DNA from: Paenibacillus tundrae
GTDB taxonomy: Bacteria > Bacillota > Bacilli > Paenibacillales > Paenibacillaceae
Direction of reading: 5' to 3'
NCBI RefSeq assembly: GCF_030812775.1
Contig: NZ_JAUSTI010000002.1
Location: 372,001 to 436,000 of the forward strand
DNA length: 64,000 nt
Every line of letters begins with the position of its first letter. Position 1 is the first letter of the stretch. Of this stretch, positions 1 to 9,560 are shown piece by piece. The notes under the pieces are model-generated. The model was given only the letters and a program-made list of their open reading frames with translations, made no database searches and had not been told where the DNA came from. The translations under genes and the position numbers were made by a program.

Positions 1-427
1 CGAATTTGTGCGAAACAGCCATAATCTGTTCACCTGTCGAAGGTTCCCTGCCTACCCATCGTCCCATTGCACCATTAAGCGCCTGAGAAATATCACTCGT
101 TTGCAACACAGCACGATCGGATTCAAAAGCGGTTGAGCTTGCCAATACACGTCCATTCAGATCAAGAATCTGCAATTCTGTATTGGATAATTTCAGATTT
201 TCAAGTAATCTAGACAGATTGTTACCATCCTCAGCATTATTTGCCCGCGAGATTGGCTCAAAAAAATCCTTGGAATTTGAAATATGAGTACTTATGGTGT
301 TATAGATGCTCTCGTAGTAATATCGCTGCACCGCCAGCATAAATACAAATTCCACCAGCAGCAGAGCTAGAAAAACGACGAAAAAGTAGTGTAATACAAT
401 CTGCCGCGTAATACCTTTTTTTATCAT
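1..427 (-). CDS. Sensor histidine kinase, N-terminal part (cut by window edge)
   Basis: This reading frame runs off the left edge, so only about 142 N-terminal residues are visible. A hydrophobic membrane segment (about residues 9-34) follows a basic start (MIKKGITRQ). A polar extracytoplasmic sensor segment comes next, with a motif (ELQILDLNGRVLASS) typical of PAS/Cache-like kinase sensors. The second membrane helix, HAMP, DHp and ATPase domains would lie outside the window. The ATG overlaps the stop of the upstream response regulator gene by four bases (ATGA), the usual arrangement for a translationally coupled kinase-regulator pair. That pairing is the main reason for the call; no kinase motif is actually seen. 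Confidence 0.8.
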   Translation of the reverse strand, partial: MIKKGITRQIVLHYFFVVFLALLLVEFVFMLAVQRYYYESIYNTISTHISNSKDFFEPISRANNAEDGNNLSRLLENLKLSNTELQILDLNGRVLASSTAFESDRAVLQTSDISQALNGAMGRWVGREPSTGEQIMAVSHKF

Positions 428-1122
428 TGCTCCCTGCCCTTCCATTTGTACCCGTGTCCCCATACAGTTTGCAGGTATTCAGGTTCGGAAGGGTTGTTCT
501 CAATTTTCTGGCGCAAGCGACGTATATTTACATCCACAATTTTGGGGTCACCCATGTATTCTTTGCCCCAGACATGATCCAGCAGCAAATCTCGACTGAG
601 CGGTGTATTTTCCTTCTCTAAGAAAAATTGAATCAATGAAAATTCTGTAGGTGTTAGCTCAATTAGTTCATTTTGTTTCTTGAACTGCTTCGAGATGAGG
701 TCTAGCGAGAACGGACCAGATTGGAAAGTCACCTTAGCCGCTGTCTCCCGGTGCACATTGACACGACGCAGTAAGGACTGAATACGAGCAATCAGCTCGG
801 TTGGACTGAAAGGCTTGCTCACATGGTCATCTGCTCCGACCGATAATGCATATACTTTATCCTGCTCCTGTACTTTAGCTGTTAGGAAAATAATACCTAA
901 GCGTTCATTGGTCTCACGAATGCGTCGACAGACTTCGAATCCGTCAATGCCCGGTACCATGACATCCAAAAGCGCCAAGTCAATATCCGGCACGGACTGC
1001 AGAATTCGCAGTGCTTCATGACCATCTCCTGCTTCAAGCACCTCAAATCCATTTCTTTTCAGATTAATGACGATAAAACTGCGGATGGATTCTTCATCTT
1101 CCAAAATAAGTACTTTACTCAT
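424..1122 (-). CDS. OmpR/PhoB-family response regulator
   Basis: A 232-residue two-component regulator with an intact receiver. The acidic pocket is Glu8/Asp9, the phospho-acceptor is Asp53 (in LLDVMVPG), and the switch residues are Thr81 and Lys103 (SKPF). A C-terminal winged helix (about residues 130-230) has the signature VDVNIRRLRQKIE and ends GHGYKW. It should bind DNA as a dimer once phosphorylated by the kinase encoded immediately downstream. The gene overlaps the lipoprotein gene upstream by 8 bases and the kinase by 4, so the ABC ATPase, lipoprotein, regulator and kinase form one leftward unit. The target genes are unknown. Confidence 0.93.
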   Translation of the reverse strand: MSKVLILEDEESIRSFIVINLKRNGFEVLEAGDGHEALRILQSVPDIDLALLDVMVPGIDGFEVCRRIRETNERLGIIFLTAKVQEQDKVYALSVGADDHVSKPFSPTELIARIQSLLRRVNVHRETAAKVTFQSGPFSLDLISKQFKKQNELIELTPTEFSLIQFFLEKENTPLSRDLLLDHVWGKEYMGDPKIVDVNIRRLRQKIENNPSEPEYLQTVWGHGYKWKGREQ

Positions 1123-2449
1123 TTAGCTCGTCCTTTCTGTTCAGTTGCGACATGTTATCTAGTAATCCATCAGTATTCGGTTGAGCTACACGTGAAGCAA
1201 TAACTCGATCGTTCGTTCGTGTAATCTCTTTCCACCGTTTTCCTTTTTCCTGTTCCCACTGGGACAGTGTAAAGTACTTAATTTCAGCTACCGTTTCATC
1301 GGTATCGATCATTTTGAAGCGAATGTATTTTTCTTTTTCTGATCGGGTATCAATGGTAATTTTACCATACCACTCAGACTTGAGATTTAAATGGAATAAG
1401 TCGGCGTCATCCCGATATTGGAATGAAACAAACTCCTTGCCGTCCTTGCCATCCCATTGATAAAAGGTGTAGAACCACATACGCGAATCAAAAACGTAAT
1501 GCTCCCAACCTTTTGGGGTTTCTTTAAGCCCAAATTCAATAATACCATCATTGTTGAAATCACCGCTTAAAATTTTGTCATCTCTATACGTTTGATCCGG
1601 AGATTTGAACGCATTCACCAGTTTGTTATCCTTCACATAGATAAGCTGAGAGAATGAACTCTTATCATCCAGCTCGGCATCCAGAACAATCCCCTGCTGA
1701 TCCTTGGCAATCTGACCTCCAAGTGCGTTGTAAATCTCTTTTACCGTATAGTCCGTCTGCATCCGATCAACTTCCTTGAAGCTACCCTCATCGTATTGGT
1801 ACAGTGCAATCGTTGCGAATCCACTGCTATTCAGAGAAACTATTGTGAAATCACTTTTCCCGTCACCATTCAGATCGAGCGGATTGCCTTGTGCATCATC
1901 AATAATAAATTGATTGTAGGGTACGCCGCCTAATACCTGTTCGAGCGCCCCATTTTTATAGGAGTATGCCGTTAAGGCTTTTTGATCCTGCAAGCTTACA
2001 CCTAATATAATATCGGGATTGCCATCATTCGTAATATCCAGCAGCTTGAAGGACTGCAGCTCACTACCTGGAACATCAAACGTTAATTTTTTTACCCATG
2101 CGCCGCCTTGTTCCTCCAGCAATAATCCGTGAATCCGAACATTCTCATTCGGCGTCTCATAAAAAGCAATGGCTTCCCTTGTCCCATCTCCATTAAGATC
2201 TTCCACACGGATCATGCTCGTATTACTCAGATCTTTCGGACGAATGAGTTCACTTTCGGGAGGCTGCTCGAGCTGCACGACGTTGTACAGTTTTTCTTTA
2301 TCTGTTGACATCATCGGTTTACGCATTAAAATCTTGGGGTCACTGATTACCGTACATCCGCTCAATACTGAGCCCAGCAACATAGCAATCGCTCCACCTG
2401 CTATCAAGCGTCCCCAACGTGAGTTAAGCAAGTTCATCACTCTTTTCAA
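1115..2449 (-). CDS. FG-GAP/VCBS-like repeat lipoprotein
   Basis: A 444-residue predicted lipoprotein. A basic N-terminus and hydrophobic stretch lead to a lipobox (VLSGC, Cys32), so the mature protein should be anchored outside the cytoplasmic membrane. At least four acidic D-x-N-x-D-G loops are visible near residues 84, 137, 191 and 296, each followed by hydrophobic residues. These are the calcium-binding-loop pattern of FG-GAP/VCBS beta-propeller repeats. Its place between an ABC ATPase and a two-component pair suggests an extracellular sensory or accessory role, which is inference. The start is TTG at 2449 or ATG at 2437; neither has a convincing ribosome binding site. Confidence 0.8.
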   Translation of the reverse strand: MKRVMNLLNSRWGRLIAGGAIAMLLGSVLSGCTVISDPKILMRKPMMSTDKEKLYNVVQLEQPPESELIRPKDLSNTSMIRVEDLNGDGTREAIAFYETPNENVRIHGLLLEEQGGAWVKKLTFDVPGSELQSFKLLDITNDGNPDIILGVSLQDQKALTAYSYKNGALEQVLGGVPYNQFIIDDAQGNPLDLNGDGKSDFTIVSLNSSGFATIALYQYDEGSFKEVDRMQTDYTVKEIYNALGGQIAKDQQGIVLDAELDDKSSFSQLIYVKDNKLVNAFKSPDQTYRDDKILSGDFNNDGIIEFGLKETPKGWEHYVFDSRMWFYTFYQWDGKDGKEFVSFQYRDDADLFHLNLKSEWYGKITIDTRSEKEKYIRFKMIDTDETVAEIKYFTLSQWEQEKGKRWKEITRTNDRVIASRVAQPNTDGLLDNMSQLNRKDELNE

Positions 2450-2511
2450 TAGTTTAAGAGGTGGTTCAAATTCACTAAGATAATAATCATTCTTCGAACA
2501 GTAAACATGTA

Positions 2512-3237
2512 TTAGATCATATTCTTCTCTTGCTGTGTCAGCCGCCGTCCACGTATATCAAAAGCAATCTTGCCCTCTGCTAGTCCCCAGATCCGCGTCG
2601 CGTGCTTCTCCGCAAGTTCAATAGGCAATACCGCAATGATGGTTGCCCGTTCCTCTTCACATAATTTACGCAACGTTTCCAGAACAGCATCAGCTGTATG
2701 TGGATCCAGTCCAATAACCGGTTCATCGGCCAAAATCACTTTAGCACCATGAGCCAGGGCTCTGGCAATAGCTACACGCTGCTTCTCTCCACCACTAAGC
2801 TTTTCAGCGAGCTGATGCGCTTTATCGAGAAGGCCTAGACTCTCCAAATAATCCATAGCCCCCATATAATCATCCGAACGAACCATACCCGTGACCATTC
2901 TCCATACGGGTGTCTGACCTGAACGACCAATCAACACATTTTTGAGCGCTGTTCTTCTTGGAAATAATTCAGGATTTTGTTCTAAGTATGCCCATTCACG
3001 CTTTATTCTCCGTTTACCAGCCATACCTTCTTTTAATATTTCGGCTCCGTCTACGGTTAAGCGACCGCTATCCCATTTCTCCATCATCGCCAGGCATTTA
3101 AGCAGCATGCTCTTACCACTGCCGCTTGAACCTACAACAGCGATCATTTCTCCTTGTTGCATATCAAATCGAATATCCCGCAAAACCGGAATTCTGTCCG
3201 CTCCTACGGATTTACTTAAGTTCTCAACTCTGATCAT
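2512..3237 (-). CDS. ABC transporter ATP-binding protein (PhnC-like)
   Basis: A 241-residue stand-alone ABC ATPase. Walker A is GSSGSGKS (36-43), the Q-loop is near residue 87 (YLEQNP), the signature is LSGGEKQ (147-153), and Walker B is VILADEP (167-173). The arrangement resembles PhnC/LolD-type ATPases. No permease is encoded next to it; the neighbours are the lipoprotein and the two-component genes, 62 bases downstream. It may energise a permease encoded elsewhere or act in the same sensory complex. ATG at 3237 is the only well-placed start. The substrate is not inferable. Confidence 0.88.
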   Translation of the reverse strand: MIRVENLSKSVGADRIPVLRDIRFDMQQGEMIAVVGSSGSGKSMLLKCLAMMEKWDSGRLTVDGAEILKEGMAGKRRIKREWAYLEQNPELFPRRTALKNVLIGRSGQTPVWRMVTGMVRSDDYMGAMDYLESLGLLDKAHQLAEKLSGGEKQRVAIARALAHGAKVILADEPVIGLDPHTADAVLETLRKLCEEERATIIAVLPIELAEKHATRIWGLAEGKIAFDIRGRRLTQQEKNMI

Positions 3238-3321
3238 CGCGATGTCTCCCCTTGTCCAAGGTTTTCCCTACTCCATAGTGTACTCGGAAACGGACATCAA
3301 TTTCCATGCGAACACCAGCTT

Positions 3322-4512
3322 CTATTCTACCACAGATTGAAGCTCAGGTTTACGTCTAAAGAACACACCTGCAACGCCAAACAGAAGATACATGCAACCC
3401 ATCCATACAAACATGCTTCCTGGTGAGAACCAGTTAATAACCTGACCGCCGAGGTTAGGTCCAATAATGCTACCGATTGTGAAATAGAAAGAGGCTACGA
3501 CGTTAGCCGCTGGCAACAGCGCTTTTGGCAAAATGTCTGCTGCATAAGCCAGTCCTAGAGAGAAAAACGACCCCACGAGCCCTCCTGCAATTGTTAGTAA
3601 CACTAGCGTCCACCAGAAATGGGTTCCGGCTGCCGGAATGAGCATAAACGTAATTCCTCCTGCAATTCCAGCAGACATGAGCACCTTTTTTCTACCCAAT
3701 CGATCACTTAACATCCCAAGCGGGAACTGCAGGAACAGTCCACCTATTCCGACAAATGGGAGCAACGAAGAGATCTGACTTTCATCCATGCCAATGCGGA
3801 GACCGTACACTGGGAAGTTACTGTTCATTCCCGCTTCCATATAACCGTACAAAAGTGCTGGTATTAGCGCATACCATGCCCAGGTCAAACTGCGACGGAA
3901 TCGACGCTCCGGCATTTGCCCCTGTTCTACCTTCTCAGGTCTAGAGTTCGGAAGCTTCATTAATACAAGTACGAGCACAGCTGCCATACAGATGAAAAGT
4001 ACCCAGAATGGAACCGCTTGACCGAATCCCAGCAGCTTGATCCCGAGCGGACCAATACTGAATCCTAATCCATAGGACATCCCGTACAAGGATATGTAGC
4101 GCCCTCTTTTCTCTGGAGCCGTCACAAGAAGCACCCAGAGCTGGGCGGCATAGTGCAGAGCACTATCTCCAACACCAACGATGAGGCGTAGAATGAACCA
4201 TATTTTGATATCCGGAAAATAAGGAAATAAGATTAAGGGAATCATAACAAAGATGAGCCCGCCAATGATTAATTTTTTGAAACCAAATGTTCCTAATAAA
4301 CGCTCTGCCACTAGGGTCATAGCAAAAGATCCTACATATAATGCGGCAGCATTAAGTCCATTAAGACCTGGAGATACACCCTTTTGTTCCAAAAAGATGG
4401 ACAATACAGGTAATAAAAGCCCCTGGCTAATCCCAGCCACAACAATAACTGTTATCAAAATCAGGTAGTTGGATATGGAATGTGATGGTTTAGTAGTATG
4501 AATAGATGACAC
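3322..4512 (-). CDS. MFS transporter
   Basis: A major facilitator superfamily permease of about 396 residues with some 12 hydrophobic segments. A basic loop between helices 2 and 3 and the repeat-like motif GMLSDRLGRKK in the second half match the conserved MFS loop-2 sequence (GxxxDRxGRR). I chose GTG at 4512 because AGGAGG lies about 11 bases upstream; a TTG at 4533 is also in frame but lies upstream of that site. It is transcribed away from the ArsR-like gene that starts at 4723. It is likely a drug or metabolite exporter driven by proton motive force. The substrate is unknown. Confidence 0.88.
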   Translation of the reverse strand: MSSIHTTKPSHSISNYLILITVIVVAGISQGLLLPVLSIFLEQKGVSPGLNGLNAAALYVGSFAMTLVAERLLGTFGFKKLIIGGLIFVMIPLILFPYFPDIKIWFILRLIVGVGDSALHYAAQLWVLLVTAPEKRGRYISLYGMSYGLGFSIGPLGIKLLGFGQAVPFWVLFICMAAVLVLVLMKLPNSRPEKVEQGQMPERRFRRSLTWAWYALIPALLYGYMEAGMNSNFPVYGLRIGMDESQISSLLPFVGIGGLFLQFPLGMLSDRLGRKKVLMSAGIAGGITFMLIPAAGTHFWWTLVLLTIAGGLVGSFFSLGLAYAADILPKALLPAANVVASFYFTIGSIIGPNLGGQVINWFSPGSMFVWMGCMYLLFGVAGVFFRRKPELQSVVE

Positions 4513-4722
4513 GAAATGGTTTCCCTCCTGCAAGCATACAAAGAAAAATCGCCATCACTGACGACTTTTCGTATGATCTTCATATTCTTTTGCTCAAGCA
4601 CAGATATCCCAGGACATTTGGCCGGGACTTGAACATTATAGTGGACAACGCCGTGCAAAACAAGCCATAATAGTACATAAGTCGCTGTGTATATTAGATG
4701 TGACGGGAGGATTTTACATCAT

Positions 4723-5643
4723 ATGCCTTATCAAGTTAAAATTGATGTTTCACCGATATATGAAATGCTTAATAGTTTTCTGGTCTATGTCACCAAGAAG
4801 TGGATCCAACATTTGGACGTTGGTCCAGAATGGATCCTTGAGGTCGAAGGCAAACTAAGCTCCAACGTAAGAGCTGCGCTGGCTCCAGCCGCTACGTGGC
4901 CATTTGATGATTTTGACGTATTGTTTGCATGGGCTGCATATCGAAACTGTGATTCAGAGAATCAGGATTTCCTGAACATGCTTTCGGATATGTCGGCAGA
5001 ACAATTATTTGCACAGATCTCACCTTTACTACCTTCCATTACAATGGAAGAGTCCACACGGATACGGGACAGTTATGTTCCGCTTTTGCGCTTGTGGGAT
5101 GAACATTACTGCCAGAATATCAGCGAAGATTATCGTACCTGGCTCGAAGAGGATGCGGAGGAAAAACAGATTCTGTTGGACAAAATGGGACCAGAACTGT
5201 TAATTGAATACGCGACAGCAGGTGTCATTGTTGAACCGATGCCTGGACTGAACGAAGTGATTCTTTTTCCAACCATCCATAATCGACCTATTAATATGTA
5301 CTGCTTCTATGAAGGCATGATGATTATGCAATATCCGATTGATGCACCTGAGGAAGATGAAGATCAACCGCCAACCTGCTTGCTGCGATTCACTCATGCT
5401 CTGGCTGATCCCGAGAGACTTCGCTTGTTACGTTACGTTTCGGGTGAGCCGAAATCGCTAGCTGAAATGTGTGAGGAACTCGATAAGGATGAAGACATGG
5501 TCAAGGACCAGGTAATGGCACTACGTATCGCGGGCTTGCTGAGAACTCATCTTCTTGGAAGCAACCGTAAAGAGAAATATAGTATTCGGCCGGATGGCGT
5601 GTCTGAATTGAACATGTTCCTAGAATCCTACATTCGCATATAA
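4723..5643 (+). CDS. ArsR-like winged-helix transcriptional regulator
   Basis: A 306-residue protein with a C-terminal winged helix (about residues 225-290: LADPERLRLLRYV, then EMCEELDKDEDMVKDQVMALRIAGLL) of the ArsR type. A long N-terminal region of about 220 residues resembles the DUF5937-type ligand or dimerisation domain seen in extended ArsR proteins. No metal-binding cysteine cluster is visible, so metal sensing is unlikely. ATG 4723 follows GGGAGG at 4705-4710; an upstream in-frame GTG (4687) precedes that site and is rejected. The gene is divergent from the MFS transporter, which makes the transporter a plausible target (inference), and it is followed closely by a HAD gene. Confidence 0.82.
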   Translation: MPYQVKIDVSPIYEMLNSFLVYVTKKWIQHLDVGPEWILEVEGKLSSNVRAALAPAATWPFDDFDVLFAWAAYRNCDSENQDFLNMLSDMSAEQLFAQISPLLPSITMEESTRIRDSYVPLLRLWDEHYCQNISEDYRTWLEEDAEEKQILLDKMGPELLIEYATAGVIVEPMPGLNEVILFPTIHNRPINMYCFYEGMMIMQYPIDAPEEDEDQPPTCLLRFTHALADPERLRLLRYVSGEPKSLAEMCEELDKDEDMVKDQVMALRIAGLLRTHLLGSNRKEKYSIRPDGVSELNMFLESYIRI

Positions 5644-5685
5644 TGCACTAAACTGAGGTTGCCGGCTGCAAGGAGTGATTTTAAT

Positions 5686-6444
5686 ATGAGCAACACGAAA
5701 CAACACATTTTGTTCGACTTGGATGATACGCTTGTATACTGTAACAAATACTTCAACCTTATTCTGGGTGAATTCTTCGAAAACATGCAGGAGTGGTTTG
5801 ACGGTGATGATCTAACCATTCAACAGATTCGTGAGAAGCAACTAGAGATTGACGTAACTGGAGTTAATAAAGTGGGGTTCGCAAGTCATCACTTCCCTCA
5901 ATCTCTGATTGATACGTATCGTTACTTCTCGCAAAAGTTCGCAAGATCTACCTCCCCCAAAGAGGAGAACTACTTAAGTAAACTTGGAATGAGTGTGTAC
6001 GATCAAGAGGTAGAACCTTATCCTCATATGGTCGAAACGTTGGAGAACCTGCAGTCCGCTGGACATGCCCTCTATCTCTACACTGGTGGGGAAACTGTCA
6101 TTCAACAACGTAAGATTGATCAGATGAAGCTATCTGCATATTTCGATGATCGCATCTATATACGGCAACACAAAAACGTTGAAGCTCTGGAAGGCATTCT
6201 ATCTTCAGGCACGTTTGACCGTACAGCCACGTGGATGATTGGCAACTCTTTACGAACAGACATTATGCCTGCTGTAACAGCTGGAATTCACAGTATATAT
6301 ATTAAGCAGCCTAATGAATGGCAATACAATATCGTGGAGCTTAAACCTAATCCCGAACGCGCTTTATATACGATTACGGCACTTGAAGAGGTACCGAAAG
6401 TTATACAAGAGAATATCGAGCAACAATACAAAAAGACCCTGTAA
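5686..6444 (+). CDS. HAD-family hydrolase
   Basis: A 252-residue haloacid dehalogenase-type phosphatase. Motif I is FDLDDTL (nucleophile Asp11, acid Asp13), motif II lies near YLYTGG, and motif III/IV is IGNSLRTDIMPAVTAG. A helical cap lies between motifs I and II. It probably dephosphorylates a small phosphometabolite. ATG 5686 has AAGGAGTGA 7-8 bases upstream. It is 42 bases downstream of the ArsR-like gene in the same direction, so co-transcription is likely. It ends just before a bidirectional terminator shared with topB. Confidence 0.87.
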   Translation: MSNTKQHILFDLDDTLVYCNKYFNLILGEFFENMQEWFDGDDLTIQQIREKQLEIDVTGVNKVGFASHHFPQSLIDTYRYFSQKFARSTSPKEENYLSKLGMSVYDQEVEPYPHMVETLENLQSAGHALYLYTGGETVIQQRKIDQMKLSAYFDDRIYIRQHKNVEALEGILSSGTFDRTATWMIGNSLRTDIMPAVTAGIHSIYIKQPNEWQYNIVELKPNPERALYTITALEEVPKVIQENIEQQYKKTL

Positions 6445-6462
6445 TCTTACAGGGCCTTTTTC
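6431..6462. terminator. Bidirectional terminator between HAD gene and topB
   Basis: An inverted repeat CCCTGTAA/TTACAGGG (6437-6454) is flanked by an A-run on the left and a T-run on the right, so it can terminate both the rightward HAD transcript and the leftward topB transcript. Confidence 0.85.
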
Positions 6463-6534
6463 GTGCTGTATTCATTACAATACTCACTACCTATGTTTCT
6501 TTTATCAATACAAGAGAGTCCAGATACAGAGCTT

Positions 6535-8877
6535 TTACGTCTCTATCTTCTCGGCTGTCAGTTTTCCGGTAAGCATGTCCTGCAACACAATACGAGCTTT
6601 AACGGTACTGCCATCTTTTCGTTTGAACGCCAGCACTTGTGTGCTTCCTTTGTCGATCAACGACTTCAGCATCGTACTCGTTATTTTTTTGCCGATGTAC
6701 TCTTTCCAGATAACAAAGCCACAGCCTTCTTTGAATCGTGTGCATCCATAACCTTTTTTACCTTCAATGATCTGACCCGTACAACCTGGTGCAGGGCACG
6801 GAGCCAACAGCTCACGAGCACTAGACTGATTAGAAACAGCAACGGTCGTCTTCGTTTTAGCCGCTGTACCAGTGGCGCTACGGGCGTTGCCAGAAGCTCC
6901 TGAAGATGAACGTGACGTTGATGCAGAAGAACTAGCCGCTGCTCTGGTTGAAGTTTTAGCACTGTTCCCTTTGCTACTAGCGCTCTTGCCTTTACCTCGA
7001 CCGCTGCGAGCATCTTCACCAAATGCATCTGCTGGCGCAGGAGCTTGCACCTTAACCTTATCGATAATCGACATAGTAAACTTCTTCACGTTCTCCATAA
7101 ATTTGTCTTGCCCCGCTTCTCCTTTGGAGATTTGGTACAATCTACGTTCCCATTGCCCTGTCATTTCTGGAGATGTTAAGAGATCTACACCTGCTCGCCG
7201 GATTAATTCGATAGCCGTTCGCCCTTTGAGCGTAAGTTGCATTTTTTTGCCCTGCATGGTGATATAACCAACATTTTTGAGACGCTCAATCGTAGCAGCC
7301 CGCGTTGCCGGTGTTCCTAATCCACTGTCTTTCATGGCATCACGAAGCTCTTCGTTCTCGATCTGCTTTCCGGCACTCTCCATCGCCTTGAGCAATGTAC
7401 CTTCGGTATAACTTTTTGGAGGCTGGGTAGCTTTCTCCTTGAATTCACTTTTCGTGCATTGAACAGGTAATTCAGGCTGAACGGAGAAGGACTTGTCCGT
7501 CCACTCCTCCGCTTCCTCTTCTTCATTACCATTCTTTTTGCTTTTCTTCTTCCCAGAACCACCCTGGTCCTGATCTGATGAAGAAAGTACAACTTTCCAA
7601 CCTAATGATAATAACTCCTTCACAGACGTTTTGAACTGGTGTTGTTCAACCTCTGTAAGTACGGTGTGCTGTTTATACTCAGCTGGTGGGTAGAAATGAG
7701 ATAAAAAACGTCTAACGATCAAATCATAGATGTTCTGTTCGTCCTTGGATAGTGAACCCGGTCGTTTCAACGTTGGCAAAATCGCATGGTGATCTTCAAC
7801 CCGTGTTGGGTTACAGACCCCTTTATTATTTTTGTGTACCAGTTCAGGCTTAGCTCCTTGAGCTAGCTCACTGTACGTTCCATTTTTCAATAAATTCAGC
7901 GTTTTGTGCATGCCTTCAATATTCTGTTCCGTCACATAGTTGGAGTTCGTACGTGGATACGAGATTACCTTATGTTTTTCATATAAAGCTTGGGCAATGT
8001 CCAACGTTTTCTTCGCACCATAACCAAATTTCGCATTCGCCTCACGCTGCAAAAGTGTGAGATCGTACAACCGGTAGGGATAATCCTTCGTTTGTTTTGC
8101 TTCATATTTGGTAATACGTCCTGTCTTACCCTTCACGCTGGCTGCAATTGCCTCCGCTGCCTCTGGATCAGTGAGCTTGTCTCCTTGACGCAAGCCACGA
8201 TATTCAACACCTTCCTGACGAAACCAAGCCGCCACTTCATAAAAGGTCTGCGACTGAAAAGCTTCAATCTCGATTTCTCGATCATAGATCAGTGCGAGTA
8301 CCGGTGTCTGAACACGTCCAACAGACAACAGCGCATTGTGCCGTGTCGTGAAAGCGCGTGAAGCATTCATTCCGATCAGCCAATCCGCTTCGCTTCGTGC
8401 ACGAGCAGCATGTGTAAGATTTTCAAACTCCGATGCATCCTTCAGCCCATCAAATCCTTTTTGGATACTAGCGGCAGTCAGATCCGATATCCATAATCGT
8501 TTAACCGGCTGACGAAGCTTCAACTGCTGCTGGATCAGCGCGAAAATATACTGACCCTCACGCCCTGCGTCACATGCATTGACAATAGCAGAGGCGCGTT
8601 TGGAAAGTTCTCCGATGATCTTCAATTGATCCTTCGTTTTGGGATTAGGTACGATCTTGAACTGATCCGGAATGATGGGTAAGTCAGCGATGTTCCAACG
8701 CTTGTACTTCGTATCATATGCATCTGGTTCAGCCAATCCGAGCAAATGACCAATCGCCCAAGTGATGATATAATGCTCCCCTTCAAGGTAACTGCGATTG
8801 TTCTTGGCTTTTGGTTCTATGACGGCGGCAATGGTTCGACCCATATCAGGCTTCTCCGCTATAACCAGTGTCTTCAT
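6535..8877 (-). CDS. topB: DNA topoisomerase III
   Basis: A 780-residue type IA topoisomerase. The N-terminal Toprim domain shows MKTLVIAEKP (Glu8, Lys9) and the acidic motif ACDAGREGQ (about 101-109). The catalytic tyrosine is Tyr307 in SYPRTNSNY. The four-domain core extends to about residue 600. A low-complexity Ser/Ala/Lys-rich linker (about 640-700) then leads to a C-terminal zinc ribbon (CPAPGC and CTRFKEGC) with WKEYIGKKIT, the family's usual C-terminal domain. TopB relaxes and decatenates single-strand-containing DNA. The linker is longer and more serine-rich than in B. subtilis TopB. It is monocistronic. Confidence 0.95.
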   Translation of the reverse strand: MKTLVIAEKPDMGRTIAAVIEPKAKNNRSYLEGEHYIITWAIGHLLGLAEPDAYDTKYKRWNIADLPIIPDQFKIVPNPKTKDQLKIIGELSKRASAIVNACDAGREGQYIFALIQQQLKLRQPVKRLWISDLTAASIQKGFDGLKDASEFENLTHAARARSEADWLIGMNASRAFTTRHNALLSVGRVQTPVLALIYDREIEIEAFQSQTFYEVAAWFRQEGVEYRGLRQGDKLTDPEAAEAIAASVKGKTGRITKYEAKQTKDYPYRLYDLTLLQREANAKFGYGAKKTLDIAQALYEKHKVISYPRTNSNYVTEQNIEGMHKTLNLLKNGTYSELAQGAKPELVHKNNKGVCNPTRVEDHHAILPTLKRPGSLSKDEQNIYDLIVRRFLSHFYPPAEYKQHTVLTEVEQHQFKTSVKELLSLGWKVVLSSSDQDQGGSGKKKSKKNGNEEEEAEEWTDKSFSVQPELPVQCTKSEFKEKATQPPKSYTEGTLLKAMESAGKQIENEELRDAMKDSGLGTPATRAATIERLKNVGYITMQGKKMQLTLKGRTAIELIRRAGVDLLTSPEMTGQWERRLYQISKGEAGQDKFMENVKKFTMSIIDKVKVQAPAPADAFGEDARSGRGKGKSASSKGNSAKTSTRAAASSSASTSRSSSGASGNARSATGTAAKTKTTVAVSNQSSARELLAPCPAPGCTGQIIEGKKGYGCTRFKEGCGFVIWKEYIGKKITSTMLKSLIDKGSTQVLAFKRKDGSTVKARIVLQDMLTGKLTAEKIET

Positions 8878-8913
8878 CCGTCCATCTCTCCTCCTTCACC
8901 GTCCGCATGACGG

Positions 8914-8946
8914 CAAAAAGGGGCCTTCCGCCCACGGAAGCCCCTT
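8914..8946 (-). terminator. Intrinsic terminator of fur
   Basis: On the minus strand a GC-rich stem (GGGGCTTCCG/CGGAAGGCCCC) is followed by a run of five T residues. It lies about 60 bases after the fur stop codon and upstream of topB. Confidence 0.85.
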
Positions 8947-9002
8947 GCTTCTGAAACATATTATATCAGATTTTGAGTCCGGGAGCATCCCTCCACGAGG
9001 GA

Positions 9003-9494
9003 TTAACCAGCAGCCGGCTCATTTAAAGCTCGTTTTTGTCTACATTCCTTGCATACGCCTTGAAAATCAAGTCGATGATCTGTAACAGCAAATCCATATT
9101 GCCGCTCAATCTGCTGTTCTAAACGTAGCAAACCATCCTCCATAATCTCCTCTACACTACCGCAGTCTGTGCAAATGAGGTGATGATGATGATGAGACCC
9201 GTCCGTACTACGTAGATCAAATCTCGCAGCTCCATCTCCAAAATTAATTTTCTCTACCACTTGCAGATCACTTAGCAATTCAAGTGTACGATATACCGTG
9301 GCAAGGCCAATCTCAGGGAATTGTTCTTTCACAAGCAAGAAGACTTCTTCGGCGCTAAAATGATCCTTTTCATGCTCAAGTAACACACGCACGGTCACTT
9401 CACGTTGTTGAGTCAACTTGTATCCTTTCTCAACCAATTGCTTCTTAATATCATAAATCTGGTCTGAAATGCATTTGTCCCGATTCGTTGCCAT
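9003..9494 (-). CDS. fur: Ferric uptake regulator Fur
   Basis: A 163-residue Fur-family repressor. The winged helix (about 46-75) contains PEIGLATVYRTLELL, and ligand residues include His101-His105, Cys108/Cys111 and Cys148/Cys151. The KLTQQREVTVRVLLE and VVEKINFGDGAARFDLR segments match B. subtilis Fur rather than PerR or Zur (from memory of the family). It binds Fe(II) and represses iron-uptake genes. ATG 9494 is preferred over the in-frame GTG at 9506, since GGAGG lies 11 bases before the ATG. Its promoter carries a perfect PerR box, so the gene appears to be under peroxide control. Confidence 0.92.
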   Translation of the reverse strand: MATNRDKCISDQIYDIKKQLVEKGYKLTQQREVTVRVLLEHEKDHFSAEEVFLLVKEQFPEIGLATVYRTLELLSDLQVVEKINFGDGAARFDLRSTDGSHHHHHLICTDCGSVEEIMEDGLLRLEQQIERQYGFAVTDHRLDFQGVCKECRQKRALNEPAAG

Positions 9495-9560
9495 AGTTGG
9501 TTGCACCTCCGAATATTATATGTTCACGTCATTGATTTTCATATTTTAAAAATCTCTTAT

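Noticed and set aside
4461-4658. 65-residue frame upstream of the MFS gene
   Set aside because: No ribosome binding site and no recognisable protein features; it overlaps the MFS start region.
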